Shown: positions 9,050 through 19,385 of the stretch, one piece after another
Numbering within the stretch: position 1 is the first letter of the stretch
How the letters are laid out: every line of letters starts with the position of its first letter
Source: a bacterium
GTDB lineage: Bacteria > SZUA-79 > Acidulodesulfobacterales > Acidulodesulfobacteraceae
Length of the DNA: 64,000 nt
Direction of reading: 5' to 3'
Assembly: GCA_021845685.1 (NCBI GenBank)
Contig: JAJZVN010000003.1
Span: forward strand, 62,001 to 126,000
Notes under the pieces: model-generated
Database searches by the model: none
What the model saw: the letters and a program-made list of their open reading frames with translations, nothing else
Told to the model about the DNA's origin: nothing
Made by a program: the position numbers and the translations under genes

Positions 9050-9739
9050 ATGAGTCTAAAGGTTAAAATTTGCGGCATAACTAATTTTGAAGACGCTTTC
9101 AATTGTATAGAAGCAGGAGTTGATTGCCTCGGTTTTGTTTTTTATGAAGATTCTAAAAGAAATATTGATTTACATAATACAAAAAATATTATAAATAAAA
9201 TTAATAATCTTAATTTAAATTTAGAAAAATTTTTTTTAAAATCAAATAATACGGTTTTAACCGCAGGAGTATTTGTTAATAAAGACATAAACGAAATTAA
9301 TAAAATTATAAATGAAACAGGGATTGATATTATTCAGCTTTCAGGAAATGAAACTGCAGAATATATAGATAAACTTATTAAATTAGATAATTTTGAACAT
9401 AAAATTTTAAAGACAGTCCATATAAAAGATAAATCAGATATTGATAAAATAAGTTATTATGAAGATTCAGGCGTAAATATTTTGCTTGATACTTATGTTA
9501 AACAGGGTGTTTACGGAGGAACAGGAACGGTTTTTGATTGGAAAATTCTTGACGGCGTGGATTTGTCTGATAAAATTATCGCAGGCGGAGTTTCTTATGA
9601 AAATATTGCTTATATTAAAAATATATTAAAACCGTATGCCGTTGATCTTTCAAGCAAAGTTGAAAAATTTCCGGGTAAAAAAGATCACGATAAAGTAAAA
9701 TTATTTTTTGAAAATCTAAAAATTACCGATGATAATTAA
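9050..9739 (+). CDS. trpF: phosphoribosylanthranilate isomerase
   Basis: TrpF isomerises PRA to CdRP by Amadori rearrangement. The 229-residue protein starts V-K-I-C-G-I-T, with the catalytic cysteine. It has D-C-L-G-F-V-F-Y-x-x-S-K-R, A-G-V-F-V-N, I-I-Q-L-S-G-N-E and, near the C-terminus, the catalytic-Asp/phosphate region L-L-D-T-Y and G-G-T-G-x-x-F-D-W, then I-I-A-G-G-V and V-D-L-S-S-K-V-E. About 20 residues between helix 1 and strand 2 (about 47-68) are an N/L/K-rich insertion not normal for TrpF. There is no ribosome-binding site. A 287-base spacer with no gene I can support follows before trpB. Confidence 0.94.
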   Translation: MSLKVKICGITNFEDAFNCIEAGVDCLGFVFYEDSKRNIDLHNTKNIINKINNLNLNLEKFFLKSNNTVLTAGVFVNKDINEINKIINETGIDIIQLSGNETAEYIDKLIKLDNFEHKILKTVHIKDKSDIDKISYYEDSGVNILLDTYVKQGVYGGTGTVFDWKILDGVDLSDKIIAGGVSYENIAYIKNILKPYAVDLSSKVEKFPGKKDHDKVKLFFENLKITDDN

Positions 9740-10026
9740 ATTTTTGTTGAATTTATTTTTTGAAGTAAAATTCATATGATATTATTATTTATTTTATTTA
9801 TTGTATAACTTAATTATCTTAACCCGACTTCACCATAATTAACAGCGGCATATTGATATTACTATATTTATGGGGGCAATAAAAATGTCTATGGTGCCTA
9901 CAAAATAAAAAATAAAATGCAATAATATAAATAAGTTATAATTTTATAATAATAAAAACGATAAAGTTGAGTTAATATTTTTCAACATATTAATTTTTAA
10001 TTTATTAAAAACGATTTGGAGATAAA

Positions 10027-11196
10027 ATGAAGTATCCGGACAATAAAGGACATTATGGAGAATATGGCGGAAGATATATTTCTGAAACATTAATGCCTGC
10101 GATATTGGAATTGGAAGAATTTTATAAAAAAATTAAAAATAATAAAGAATTCAAAGATGAATTTAAAGGCTATTTAAAAAATTATGCAGGTAGGCCGACG
10201 CCTCTTTATTTTGCTTCAAGACTTTCAGAATTATATTCTTCAGATATATATTTAAAGAGAGAAGACTTGAACCATACCGGTTCCCATAAATTAAATAATA
10301 CATTAGGGCAAGCCTTACTTGCCGTAAAAATGGGTAAAAAAAGAATAATAGCGGAAACGGGAGCAGGTCAGCATGGAGTTGCTACGGCAACGGTATGCGC
10401 TTTATTCGGTCTTGAGTGTGAGGTTTTTATGGGCACCAAAGATATTGAAAGACAGAAACAAAATGTTTTAAGAATGGAAGTTCTCGGCGCTAAAGTTACC
10501 CCTGTGGACGCAGGTTCGTCAACATTAAAAGATGCTATGAACGAGGCTATCAGAGATTGGATTACCAATGTAAGAACAACTTATTATATGATAGGCACTG
10601 CGGCAGGACCGCATCCTTACCCTGAGATAGTCAGGGATTTCCAGTCTGTTATAGGAAAAGAGGTTTTAAAGCAAATAGATAAATTCCCGGATATTTTGAT
10701 TGCCTGTATCGGAGGCGGCAGCAATGCAATCGGTTTATTTCATCCTTTTTTAAAATATAAAGAAGTAAAAATGTACGGAGTTGAAGCTGGCGGATTAGGT
10801 TTAGAAACAGGAAAACATGCAGCTTCTATATCAGGCGGAAAACCCGGTGTTTTGCACGGCAATAAAACTTATTTATTACAGGATGAGGACGGAAGAATTA
10901 AAGAAGCGCATTCAATTGCGGCAGGATTAGATTATCCGGGAGTAGGACCCGAGCATAGTTTTTTTGCCGACAAGAAAAGAATAATTTATGATACTGTAAC
11001 CGATAAAGAAGCGATAAATGCTTTTAAACTGCTGTGTAAATTAGAAGGCATTATACCTGCGATAGAAAGTTCGCACGCAGTTGCATATTTAGAAAAGATT
11101 AAAGACGAAATTAAAGGCAAAACCATTATAATAAACCTCTCAGGCAGAGGCGACAAAGATATAGATACAATAGCGAACTATTTATCGCAAAGCTAA
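10027..11196 (+). CDS. trpB: tryptophan synthase beta chain
   Basis: TrpB condenses indole with serine in a PLP-dependent reaction. The 389-residue protein is of the trpB1 type. It has [17 protein letters not shown], the PLP-lysine motif [21 protein letters not shown], the phosphate-binding G-G-G-S-N-A-I-G and C-terminal S-G-R-G-D-K-D. A GGAG ribosome-binding site lies before the ATG. It forms the alpha2beta2 complex with the next gene. Confidence 0.98.
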   Translation: MKYPDNKGHYGEYGGRYISETLMPAILELEEFYKKIKNNKEFKDEFKGYLKNYAGRPTPLYFASRLSELYSSDIYLKREDLNHTGSHKLNNTLGQALLAVKMGKKRIIAETGAGQHGVATATVCALFGLECEVFMGTKDIERQKQNVLRMEVLGAKVTPVDAGSSTLKDAMNEAIRDWITNVRTTYYMIGTAAGPHPYPEIVRDFQSVIGKEVLKQIDKFPDILIACIGGGSNAIGLFHPFLKYKEVKMYGVEAGGLGLETGKHAASISGGKPGVLHGNKTYLLQDEDGRIKEAHSIAAGLDYPGVGPEHSFFADKKRIIYDTVTDKEAINAFKLLCKLEGIIPAIESSHAVAYLEKIKDEIKGKTIIINLSGRGDKDIDTIANYLSQS

Positions 11197-11265
11197 ACCT
11201 GAAATTGAGGATTTAAATTTAATCAATGATAATATTATAATGGTAACATTAAGGGTTAATTTAAT

Positions 11266-12075
11266 ATGAAAATCAATGTAAATAAAATAGACAATCTTTT
11301 TATAAATTATAAAAAATCAGAAAAAACCGCATTTATCCCTTTTATTTCAATAGGAGACCCTGATATTAAAACCTCATTTGAAATAGCGAAGGTATTAATC
11401 TCGAACGGGGCTGATATGATTGAACTGGGGTATCCTTTTTCTGATCCTATGGCAGACGGCAAGGTTATACAAAAATCATATGAAAGAGCTTTAAAAAACC
11501 GGGTGTCTATGGCTGATGCTTTTAATTTTATAGAAAGACTAAGAGAAATTTCAGAAATCCCTGTGATATTTTTTACTTATTATAACCCTATTTTTGCCTA
11601 TAATCCTTCTAAATTTGCCGAGAAAGCATCGGCTGTCGGAATAGACGGTGTTTTAGTCGTTGATTTGCCGCCTGAAGAATCCGATGAATTAAAAAAATTC
11701 ACCGACGAGGAAAATTTGGACCAGATTTTTTTATTGGCGCCAACTTCGGATATCTCAAGAATCAAACTTGTTGCTTCATACGCAAAAGGTTTTGTATATT
11801 ATGTTAGTGTTACGGGAGTAACCGGCGCAAGAAAGAGTTTGCCGGCGGAAATGCGCTCTAAAGTCAATGAGATCAAAAAGATCAAAGATATTCCCGTGGG
11901 TATCGGATTCGGCATATCTAATCCTGAACAGGTTAAAGAAATAAAAAACTATGCCGATGCAATTATTATCGGCTCAAAAATAATTCAATTTATTGAAGAT
12001 AATTTAAACGACAAAAAAAATATTATTAAAAATATTGCGGAATTTTCATATAGTATAAAATCAAGTCTCATGTGA
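11266..12075 (+). CDS. trpA: tryptophan synthase alpha chain
   Basis: TrpA cleaves indole-3-glycerol phosphate to indole and GAP and channels indole to TrpB. The 269-residue TIM barrel has F-I-S-I-G-D-P-D, catalytic Glu in I-E-L-G-Y-P-F-S-D-P, the second acid in M-A-D-G, V-V-D-L-P-P-E-E, the loop-6 region S-V-T-G-V-T-G-A-R and G-I-G-F-G-I-S phosphate binding. It is the last trp gene. A weak terminator-like hairpin follows. Confidence 0.97.
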   Translation: MKINVNKIDNLFINYKKSEKTAFIPFISIGDPDIKTSFEIAKVLISNGADMIELGYPFSDPMADGKVIQKSYERALKNRVSMADAFNFIERLREISEIPVIFFTYYNPIFAYNPSKFAEKASAVGIDGVLVVDLPPEESDELKKFTDEENLDQIFLLAPTSDISRIKLVASYAKGFVYYVSVTGVTGARKSLPAEMRSKVNEIKKIKDIPVGIGFGISNPEQVKEIKNYADAIIIGSKIIQFIEDNLNDKKNIIKNIAEFSYSIKSSLM

Positions 12076-12121
12076 ATATTAGTTGAAAAATAAACAAAAT
12101 TTAGGAGCAAACTACAAAATC

Positions 12122-12152
12122 CTCTCCTTATTTAAAAGAGAGATATATTTTT
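12122..12152 (+). terminator. possible weak intrinsic terminator after trpA
   Basis: CTCTC (12122-12126) pairs with GAGAG (12138-12142), followed by ATATATTTTT. The stem is only 5 bp, so termination would be partial at best and accD may still be read from the trp promoter. Confidence 0.3.
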
Positions 12153-12185
12153 AACAATAGGTTTGGCGAAGTATAAAATCAAGCA

Positions 12186-12208
12186 TTATGTTGCAATCTG
12201 TAACATAA
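12186..12208. repeat. 7-bp hairpin upstream of accD
   Basis: TTATGTT and AACATAA form a perfect stem around a 9-base loop. A run of AATAT repeats follows up to the accD start. It may be an operator-like site or the 5' end of the accD transcript; nothing in the sequence decides. Confidence 0.25.
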
Positions 12209-12249
12209 ATAATAATATAATATAATATAATATATATTTTATAGCATAT

Positions 12250-13110
12250 ATGCATTTATTTAAATTAAAAAATAATAATAAAGATAAAAAAGACAAAAAG
12301 GATGCCGGCAAACCAGCAGGTATTCCTGAAGGTTTATGGGTTAAATGTCCCGGATGCAGCGAAATAATTTACAAGAAAGAGCTTGAAAGAAACCTTGAGG
12401 TATGCCCTAAATGTAATTATCATTTTAGAATAAATTTTGAAAGCAGAATTAAAATAATTTTTGACGAAGGCAGTTTTATACGTTTATTCGATGATTTAAA
12501 GCCTACAGATATTCTTGATTTTAAAGACACAAAAAAGTATAAAGACAGATTAAAAGAAGACTATGAAAAAACCGGATTGTCTGATGCAGCCGTTGCAGGA
12601 TACGGTTTAATAGAAAAGATAGAAGCGGCATCCGTTATTTTTGATTTCAATTTTATGGGCGGTTCTATGGGAAGGGTTGTTGGAGAAAAAATAACGAAGA
12701 CATTTGAGTATGCTATTGAGAAAAAGCTGCCGGTTATAATATTCACATCTTCAGGCGGCGCCAGAATGCAGGAAGGTATTTTTTCATTAATGCAGATGGC
12801 TAGAACTATTGCGGTAATTTCAGAATATGAGAAAACAAGGCTCCCTTATATATCCGTTTTAACGGATCCTACCACAGGAGGGGTTTCGGCAAGTTTTGCA
12901 AGTATAGGAGATATTATGATAGCCGAGCCTAAAGCCCTAATAGGATTTGCCGGTCCAAGAGTAATTGAAAAGACTATACATCAAAATCTTCCCGAAGGTT
13001 TTCAAAGAGCGGAATATCTTTTAGAACATGGTATGATAGATATGATAGTAGAAAGAAAGGATATAAAAAACACCATTAAAAATCTTTTAAATTTATTAAT
13101 TAATTATTAA
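12250..13110 (+). CDS. accD: acetyl-CoA carboxylase carboxyltransferase beta subunit
   Basis: AccD with AccA transfers CO2 from biotin-BCCP to acetyl-CoA, committing carbon to fatty acids. The 286-residue protein has the N-terminal zinc ribbon with C33, C36, C52 and C55. The crotonase-like domain has [22 protein letters not shown] and [10 protein letters not shown]. The first 20 residues are a K/N/D-rich extension. The ATG lacks a ribosome-binding site. accA is not in the window. The trpA-accD-folC order is common in proteobacteria. Confidence 0.97.
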   Translation: MHLFKLKNNNKDKKDKKDAGKPAGIPEGLWVKCPGCSEIIYKKELERNLEVCPKCNYHFRINFESRIKIIFDEGSFIRLFDDLKPTDILDFKDTKKYKDRLKEDYEKTGLSDAAVAGYGLIEKIEAASVIFDFNFMGGSMGRVVGEKITKTFEYAIEKKLPVIIFTSSGGARMQEGIFSLMQMARTIAVISEYEKTRLPYISVLTDPTTGGVSASFASIGDIMIAEPKALIGFAGPRVIEKTIHQNLPEGFQRAEYLLEHGMIDMIVERKDIKNTIKNLLNLLINY

Positions 13111-13184
13111 AGAAACTTCTAAATAAAGAAACTTCTAAAGAAATTAAATTTAAATTATTAAAGATTTAAATTGCTAAATAATAA

Positions 13185-14498
13185 ATGTTCAAAGAAAATG
13201 CGCTTAGAAATAATCTTGATTCGGTTGAAAAATTATATCAAAAACAAGGTTTTAAAATGAATTTCGGTCTCGGCAGCATTGAATATTTATTAAATTACGC
13301 AGGCAACCCGCAGAAAAATATTAATTTTATTCATATAACGGGCACTAACGGAAAAGGTTCGGTAAGCCGTATTATTTATGAAATTATTAAATCGCATGGT
13401 TTAATTGCAGGAATATATACTTCACCTCATCTTTTAAGGTTTAATGAAAGAATAATCGTTAATGATGAGCAGATAAGCGATGCGGATTTAGACGATCTAA
13501 AAAATTATTTTTTAGAAAGCGGACTTAAATGCAGTTTTTTTGAATTGACCACTGCTATTTGTTTTAAATATTTTAAAGAAAAAAATGTTGATATTGCCGT
13601 TATAGAAGCAGGTCTCGGCGGAATGCTAGATGCCACCAATGTTATTGAAAAGCCGTTGATGTCAATAATTACAAACATATCTATAGATCATTCTGAAATT
13701 CTCGGTAATTCATATAAAAAAATAGCTCTTGATAAAGCAGGTATTATTAAAAAAAATTCTATTATGATAACAGGCGAGAGAAAAACAGCCATAAGAGAGA
13801 TTCTGATAAATGAAGCAATTAATAAGAATGCTTTGTATTTTTCGACAAACTTAATTAAAATAACACATGTAAAGAATATATATAATTATTACGGATTATA
13901 TAGTTCATTTGAAGATATTTTATTCCCTTCTTTTGCGTCATATCATAAATACAACTTAGCTATAGCTTTACTATCAATTGAAATTTTATTTAAATATTAT
14001 AAAGATAAAATTAATAAAAATTTATCTGAAGAGTCGGTTAGAAAAGGAATATCTTATTTTAAGAATGAAGGAAGATTTGAAATAATACATGTAAAAGATA
14101 AAACTATAGTTCTTGACGGGGCGCATAATCCGGACGGAATAAAGAATTTAATTATATCTTTAAAGAATATTTATAAAAATTATAATTATATATTTATATT
14201 TGGAGTAATGAAAGATAAAGATTATAAGACAATGCTCCGTCGATTGTCGAAGATGGATAGTGTCCCTTATAAGGCGGATATAATATTTACAAATGTTAAC
14301 AACGAAAGATCTATGGATTCTAAATTACTGCAAGAATATTCGGACAATTTAAAATATTTTAATAATTCTTATGCAGTAAAAAATATTAAAGAAGCTATAG
14401 ATAAAGCATTCCATATATATGCAAATAATAATAAAAATAAAATTATTGTGATTTGCGGCTCTCTATATCTTTTAGGTGATTTTAAAAAAATAAATTAA
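13185..14498 (+). CDS. folC: bifunctional dihydrofolate/folylpolyglutamate synthase
   Basis: FolC adds glutamate to dihydropteroate and to folates (Mur ligase superfamily, cytosolic). The 437-residue protein has the P-loop H-I-T-G-T-N-G-K-G-S-V, the A-G-x-Y-T-S-P-H-L motif followed by F-N-E-R-I, E-A-G-L-G-G-M-L-D-A-T-N, N-I-S-I-D-H-S and L-D-G-A-H-N-P-D-G in the C-terminal ligase domain. It starts without a ribosome-binding site. The second half is somewhat lysine- and asparagine-rich, like the rest of the genome. Confidence 0.95.
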   Translation: MFKENALRNNLDSVEKLYQKQGFKMNFGLGSIEYLLNYAGNPQKNINFIHITGTNGKGSVSRIIYEIIKSHGLIAGIYTSPHLLRFNERIIVNDEQISDADLDDLKNYFLESGLKCSFFELTTAICFKYFKEKNVDIAVIEAGLGGMLDATNVIEKPLMSIITNISIDHSEILGNSYKKIALDKAGIIKKNSIMITGERKTAIREILINEAINKNALYFSTNLIKITHVKNIYNYYGLYSSFEDILFPSFASYHKYNLAIALLSIEILFKYYKDKINKNLSEESVRKGISYFKNEGRFEIIHVKDKTIVLDGAHNPDGIKNLIISLKNIYKNYNYIFIFGVMKDKDYKTMLRRLSKMDSVPYKADIIFTNVNNERSMDSKLLQEYSDNLKYFNNSYAVKNIKEAIDKAFHIYANNNKNKIIVICGSLYLLGDFKKIN

Positions 14499-14537
14499 TA
14501 AAAGCTATATTAATTATATTTAATTTAAATTTAAATT

Positions 14538-16898
14538 ATGCGGAATTTTTTTTATAAAAAAACTATAAAATTAATATTAGCAAAATTAATATTAGCGATA
14601 TTAGTTTTTCTTACTGTTTTTTTTGGGATTTTAAAAGTTAATAATTCCTGTGCGGCTGTGTTTTCAAACTGCTCAAGCGGCAAGATTAAGATACATAAAG
14701 CAGATGGAGAAGGTAAAGCAGAGCACAAAATAAAAATAAAAAACAAAACGTCGAAAATAAAAATTATTGCGGATAAAATAACGTATTATAAAAAAGATAA
14801 TAAATATATCATAACCGGAAATGTTTTAATAACGAGACGGCATTTTCGTTTATATGCCGATAAAGTCGTATATTTTTATAAAACAGGGTTTGCAGTTGCG
14901 ACGGGTCACGTTATTGCATATTCTAAAGGCAGTGTGACTAAAGCTAAAAAGTTAGACGTATATTTAAAAAATAAGTTTGGAAATATTTATAATTCGCATA
15001 TACATTATTTAAAAAAAAATATTTTTATATACGGTCAAAAAATTACACATAAAGCAAAAGGATTTTATCAAGTTCAAAACGGTTATTTAACATCTTGCAG
15101 AAGAAAACCGCCGTCATGGAAAATATATTCTTCGTTTTCAAATATATACGTAGGCCAATACGCATTTTCTTATAATTCATTTTTTTATATACATAATGTG
15201 CCTGTTTTATATTTTCCTGTTATGATAATGCCGATTAAAACAAAGAAATCTTCGGGATTGCTAATACCTACGGCAGGATACAGCAGTCTTACCGGTTTTC
15301 AGGCTGGTGACGGCTATTATTTTGACCTTGGAAGAAGCCAGGATCTTACATATAATTTAAATTATTACAGCTATCTCGGCATAGGAAATTCGCTAAAATA
15401 TAGATACAGTTTAAATCAATTTTCGCACGGCTCTATATACGGTTTTTATATTCATGAAAACAGCGGTTCTAAAAGTCTTGCTTTATCCCCGCATTTATCC
15501 CGTTATTTGCTGCTCTCTCATAATGCGGATTTTATAGACGGTTTAGCAATCAAGACAAATTTAAATATTCCAAGCGACCCTGCTGTTTATATAGATTTTT
15601 CAACAAACGTCTATCAAATGACTAAAAATAGGCTTTCTTCCAATTTTTCAGCGACAAAAGATTTCGGCAGTTTTTCGTCGAGAATAAATTTTTTAAGATT
15701 AGATAATTTATTTTTTCCAAATTATGCTACCGTTGACGAATATCCGAGACTTTCGCTAAACGGCGAAGAAGAGCTTAAAAAGTTTTATTTTGCACCTTTA
15801 TATTTAAAATTTAATTCATCTTTAAATGTTTTAAGAAGCGCGAATTATTATAGCGCAAACAGATTAGATATTTTTCCTGATTTATATATGCCTTTTAAAT
15901 TATTAAGCGGCATAAATATTACTCCTTCGGCAGGTTTCAGATATACAGGCTATGATGATATAAAAAATGCGGGAGTTAGCAGCGGAAATTATCCAAATAA
16001 AAGCAGAGAAGTATATTATGCAGGCATTTCAAGTAATGCAACATTATTTAAGAATTATAAAAATAATAAAAACGGCAGCGGATTAATTTCTTTTGTAAAA
16101 CCTTATGTTAACTACAATTTAATCAGACCGGTAAATCAATCGGGGCTTCCTTTATTTGACCAGACTGATTATATACCGCCGCAAAGTGCAGTTAAATATG
16201 GATTTAGCTGGGATTTAGAAAATTATTCAAAAACTAATATATCAAATTTGTTTAGATTAAATATTTATCAATACCATTCATTTTCAGGTAATTTTATTAA
16301 TCCGGTTAATTATTTCAACTATAATAATTTAAATTCAGATATTATTGGCAGGCTAAGATATCATCCGTTCGGTAACATTCATTTTATAGCTTCATGGAGT
16401 TACGACGATAATAATTATGTTTTTAATAATTACAATTTAGGCACGCAATTAACTGATTTTAGAAATGATTCTTTAGGATTTGGATATACTGCGGTTAATG
16501 ATATTCAAGGCTATCTGGGGGCGCTGAATATGTTTAATTCGAGCAATCCTTCATTGTTTCCGCAGGGTCTTTCTTTAATCACTCCTACAAATACATTGGC
16601 GTATGCAAGTATAGCCGCTAATTTAAATATTATTGACGGATTCAGTCTGAACTTGGCAGAAAATTATGATGTTACAACTCATAAAGATATTTCAAATTCT
16701 ATCGGAATAATATATAATCTGGGTTGTCTCGGGTTTGTTGCAAGCTATACTAATATGCCTTATTTTCATCAGTGGGCTTTTTCATTCGGTCTGGTGCTTA
16801 AAGGAATAGGAACTTACGGTTTCGGCAATATGGTTTCGCCGGGGGCAAACGCAAGCGGAATTAGCGTAATGACGCCTAATTATGCTTTTAATCCTTGA
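14538..16898 (+). CDS. lptD: LPS-assembly outer-membrane protein LptD
   Basis: LptD is the outer-membrane beta barrel that places LPS on the cell surface with LptE. The 786-residue protein has an N-terminal hydrophobic segment (about 11-33, signal peptide). An OstA/LptA-like beta-jellyroll follows (about 70-190: A-D-K-I-T-Y-Y, I-T-G-N-V-L-I, L-Y-A-D-K-V). Next is the L-T-S-C-x-x-K-P-P-x-W junction, and then a long barrel rich in alternating aromatic strands. The barrel ends in a long aromatic/glycine stretch rather than a classic terminal Phe. It shows that the organism is a diderm with LPS. I see no ribosome-binding site. Confidence 0.9.
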   Translation: MRNFFYKKTIKLILAKLILAILVFLTVFFGILKVNNSCAAVFSNCSSGKIKIHKADGEGKAEHKIKIKNKTSKIKIIADKITYYKKDNKYIITGNVLITRRHFRLYADKVVYFYKTGFAVATGHVIAYSKGSVTKAKKLDVYLKNKFGNIYNSHIHYLKKNIFIYGQKITHKAKGFYQVQNGYLTSCRRKPPSWKIYSSFSNIYVGQYAFSYNSFFYIHNVPVLYFPVMIMPIKTKKSSGLLIPTAGYSSLTGFQAGDGYYFDLGRSQDLTYNLNYYSYLGIGNSLKYRYSLNQFSHGSIYGFYIHENSGSKSLALSPHLSRYLLLSHNADFIDGLAIKTNLNIPSDPAVYIDFSTNVYQMTKNRLSSNFSATKDFGSFSSRINFLRLDNLFFPNYATVDEYPRLSLNGEEELKKFYFAPLYLKFNSSLNVLRSANYYSANRLDIFPDLYMPFKLLSGINITPSAGFRYTGYDDIKNAGVSSGNYPNKSREVYYAGISSNATLFKNYKNNKNGSGLISFVKPYVNYNLIRPVNQSGLPLFDQTDYIPPQSAVKYGFSWDLENYSKTNISNLFRLNIYQYHSFSGNFINPVNYFNYNNLNSDIIGRLRYHPFGNIHFIASWSYDDNNYVFNNYNLGTQLTDFRNDSLGFGYTAVNDIQGYLGALNMFNSSNPSLFPQGLSLITPTNTLAYASIAANLNIIDGFSLNLAENYDVTTHKDISNSIGIIYNLGCLGFVASYTNMPYFHQWAFSFGLVLKGIGTYGFGNMVSPGANASGISVMTPNYAFNP

Positions 16899-17108
16899 TG
16901 CGATAACATTAAGGCGTTATTTATAACATTAGCTATAATTAACTATAAATATTAAACATTTTTTGGAATTTAAATTTTAATTAAGAATTATATTTATTTA
17001 TAATTAAATTTTATTTTACATTATCAATTATATTATTTATATTATTGCAAATTTATTATATCTTTATTATTAATATTTTTAATTTAATGATATTCGGGAT
17101 TTAAAATT

Positions 17109-18122
17109 ATGAAAACATATCTTGTAACCGGCGGATTGGGTTTTATAGGAACAAATTTTATAAAATATGTTGCAAGCAATAGAAAAGATATAAAAATTAT
17201 AAACATTGACAGTATTACATATGCTGCAAACCCCGACAATATAGACGAAGAAAAAACAATTAATTATAAATTTTATAAAATTGATATAGCAAATAACGAT
17301 GAGCTTTCAGAAATTTTTAAAAAAAATAAAATTGATTATGTAGTTAATTTTGCGGCAGAATCCCATGTGGACAGATCAATTTTAAATCCTTCTATATTTA
17401 TAAAAACCAATGTTGAAGGAACATTAAACCTGCTTAAATTGTCTTTAGAATATAAAATAGAAAAATTTCTTCAGATTTCTACCGATGAAGTATACGGTTC
17501 ATTGGGGAAAGAAGGTTTATTTACGGAAAAAACCCCATTATCCCCAAGAAGCCCTTATTCTGCTTCAAAAGCATCCGCCGATATGCTTGCAATGTCATTT
17601 TTCCATACTTACGATATGCCCGTTTTAATTACAAGATGTTCAAATAATTACGGTCAATACCAGTTTCCTGAAAAACTGATACCGTTGACTATCATTAATG
17701 CATTAACGGGAAAAGACATTCCTTTATACGGCGACGGCAAAAATATCAGAGACTGGGTACATGTGGACGATCACGTAAAAGGGGTACTTGCCGTTCTTGA
17801 AAAAGGAGAATTCGGGGAAGTTTACAATATAGGCGGACGGAGCGAAATGCAAAATATAGATATTATTTCTTTAATTCTTAAAAAATTGAATAAGCCTTTA
17901 TCTTTAATTAAATATGTTAAAGATAGAGCCGGACATGATAGAAGATATGCCATAGATTTTTCTAAAATTAATAAAGAACTGGAATTTAATCCCCAATTAA
18001 ATTTAGATAAGGGATTAGACTTAACCATTAATTGGTATTTAGCAAATGAAAAATGGTGGAAGAAAATAATTTCAGGAGATTATAAAAATTATTATAAAAT
18101 TATGTATGAAAGAGAAAAATAA
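17109..18122 (+). CDS. rfbB: dTDP-glucose 4,6-dehydratase
   Basis: RfbB (RmlB) makes dTDP-4-keto-6-deoxyglucose, the second step to dTDP-rhamnose for LPS or other glycans. The 337-residue extended SDR protein has the N-terminal Rossmann motif T-G-G-L-G-F-I-G, the F-A-A-E-S-H-V-D-R-S segment, S-T-D-E-V-Y-G, catalytic Y-S-A-S-K and R-C-S-N-N-Y-G with P-E-K-L-I-P substrate contacts. It precedes rfbD on the same strand. The thymidylyltransferase (rfbA) and epimerase (rfbC) genes are not in the window. Confidence 0.95.
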   Translation: MKTYLVTGGLGFIGTNFIKYVASNRKDIKIINIDSITYAANPDNIDEEKTINYKFYKIDIANNDELSEIFKKNKIDYVVNFAAESHVDRSILNPSIFIKTNVEGTLNLLKLSLEYKIEKFLQISTDEVYGSLGKEGLFTEKTPLSPRSPYSASKASADMLAMSFFHTYDMPVLITRCSNNYGQYQFPEKLIPLTIINALTGKDIPLYGDGKNIRDWVHVDDHVKGVLAVLEKGEFGEVYNIGGRSEMQNIDIISLILKKLNKPLSLIKYVKDRAGHDRRYAIDFSKINKELEFNPQLNLDKGLDLTINWYLANEKWWKKIISGDYKNYYKIMYEREK

Positions 18123-18194
18123 AAATTATTGCTTTTTTGCGAACCTTGCAGTTAGCAAAAGAAGGGATTTTACGGCAATTATGAGGTGATTTAA

Positions 18195-19064
18195 ATGCAA
18201 AAAGTTATTGCGATTATAGGTTCTACGGGAATGCTCGGAATAGACGTCAATGTAGCTTTAAAAGACGAAAATGCTGCAATTCATAATTTTAATTCCATAA
18301 ATCTTGATATTACGGAATTAAACAATGTTATGAATGCGCTGATTAAGTTTAAACCTGATTATATAATAAACTGCGCCGCATATACAAATGTTGACCTGGC
18401 GGAAACCGAAAAGGATAAAGCCGATAAAGTTAATCACATAGGGGCATTAAATCTTGCAATCGCATCGAAAGAAGTCAATGCAAGATTAATTCATATAAGC
18501 ACCGATTATGTTTTTAACGGTCTAAAGAAAGCGCCTTACAATGAAAATGACGATGTTAATCCTGTTAATGAATACGGTCTTTCAAAATTAAAAGGCGAAA
18601 ATGCAATTAAAGATTCAAAAGCAAGCTATATTATATTAAGAACCGAATGGCTTTACGGTAAAAACGGCAAAAATTTTGTTAACACGATATTAAAATTGAC
18701 AGATACTAAAAAATCAATAGAGGTTGTAGATGACCAGTTTGGTTCGCCTACATATACTAAAGATATTGCTTTTGCAATTAGAGACATCATTGCTAACGAT
18801 AAAGGAAATAATGGAATATATAATATAACTAACGCAGGGTATGCTTCATGGTATGAGTTTGCGGCAGAAATTATCAAGGTTTTTAAAAGAACTAATTGCG
18901 TCATAATTCCTGTTTCATCCGATAAATTTGTAAGACCTGCCAAAAGACCTGCCGATAGCAGACTTGATTGCTCCAAAATTAAATTAGACTATAAGATTGA
19001 ATTGAGAAATTGGAAAGATGCGTTAAAAAAATATTGTTATGATATAGGTTATTTTATCTTATAA
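18195..19064 (+). CDS. rfbD: dTDP-4-dehydrorhamnose reductase
   Basis: RfbD (RmlD) reduces dTDP-4-keto-rhamnose to dTDP-L-rhamnose, the last step of the pathway. The 289-residue protein has the Rossmann motif G-S-T-G-M-L-G, I-N-C-A-A-Y-T-N-V-D-x-A-E, I-S-T-D-Y-V-F-N-G, catalytic Y-G-L-S-K-L-K-G-E and R-T-E-W-L-Y-G, and P-A-K-R-P-A-D-S near the C-terminus. GAGGTGAT provides a good ribosome-binding site. It lies 72 bases after rfbB, probably in the same transcript. Confidence 0.95.
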   Translation: MQKVIAIIGSTGMLGIDVNVALKDENAAIHNFNSINLDITELNNVMNALIKFKPDYIINCAAYTNVDLAETEKDKADKVNHIGALNLAIASKEVNARLIHISTDYVFNGLKKAPYNENDDVNPVNEYGLSKLKGENAIKDSKASYIILRTEWLYGKNGKNFVNTILKLTDTKKSIEVVDDQFGSPTYTKDIAFAIRDIIANDKGNNGIYNITNAGYASWYEFAAEIIKVFKRTNCVIIPVSSDKFVRPAKRPADSRLDCSKIKLDYKIELRNWKDALKKYCYDIGYFIL

Positions 19065-19080
19065 ATAAAAGCTGTTATCT

Positions 19081-19226
19081 GTGAAGCACCTCTATTTACG
19101 AAAGAGGGTGAGCCGTCCAAAAACTGACGGCTTAAAACCGTACTTGGTTCATAGACAAGATACTTTTTAGGAGCAATATTATGAATATCTCACTCGGTCA
19201 TCCATAGAGCTTGTTTCCCTAAGCTT
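19081..19226 (+). mobile_element. structured repeat, copy A (IS200/IS605-like remnant)
   Basis: This non-coding segment shares long identical blocks with copy B at 20804-20916: GTGAAGCACCTCTA, TACGAAAGAGG, CTTGGTTCA, GACAAGATACTTTTTAGGAG and TCGGTCATCCATAGAGCTTG. Copy A has two stems, CACCTCT with AGAGGGTG (19087-19110) and a perfect AGCCGTC/GACGGCT (19111-19132); the second is missing from copy B. A GTGAAGC hairpin followed by an RBS-like AGGAGCAA and ATG looks like the 5' part of a small transposon or its RNA. The ORF after the ATG is short and not recognisable. The remaining gap to 19385 is AT-rich leader DNA of the cytochrome gene. Confidence 0.45.
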
Positions 19227-19385
19227 AAAAAATATTTATGTATTTATGATTTATTTATATAGTTTGAAAAATTTAATTTTATGGATATAATATAACTATA
19301 GAGATAAAGTATGTAATTTATTTTAAATATATAAATTAATACAAAGTAATATAAAATAATTTTAAAACAATTTACGGAGGGTACG

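Noticed and set aside
9870-9908. 12-residue ORF in the trpF-trpB gap
   Set aside because: Too short, with no ribosome-binding site and no conserved feature.
19087-19160. Group II intron domain V (GAGCCGT ... ACCGTAC ... GGTTC)
   Set aside because: The characteristic 34-base hairpin with a GAAA tetraloop is not formed, and no reverse transcriptase is present.
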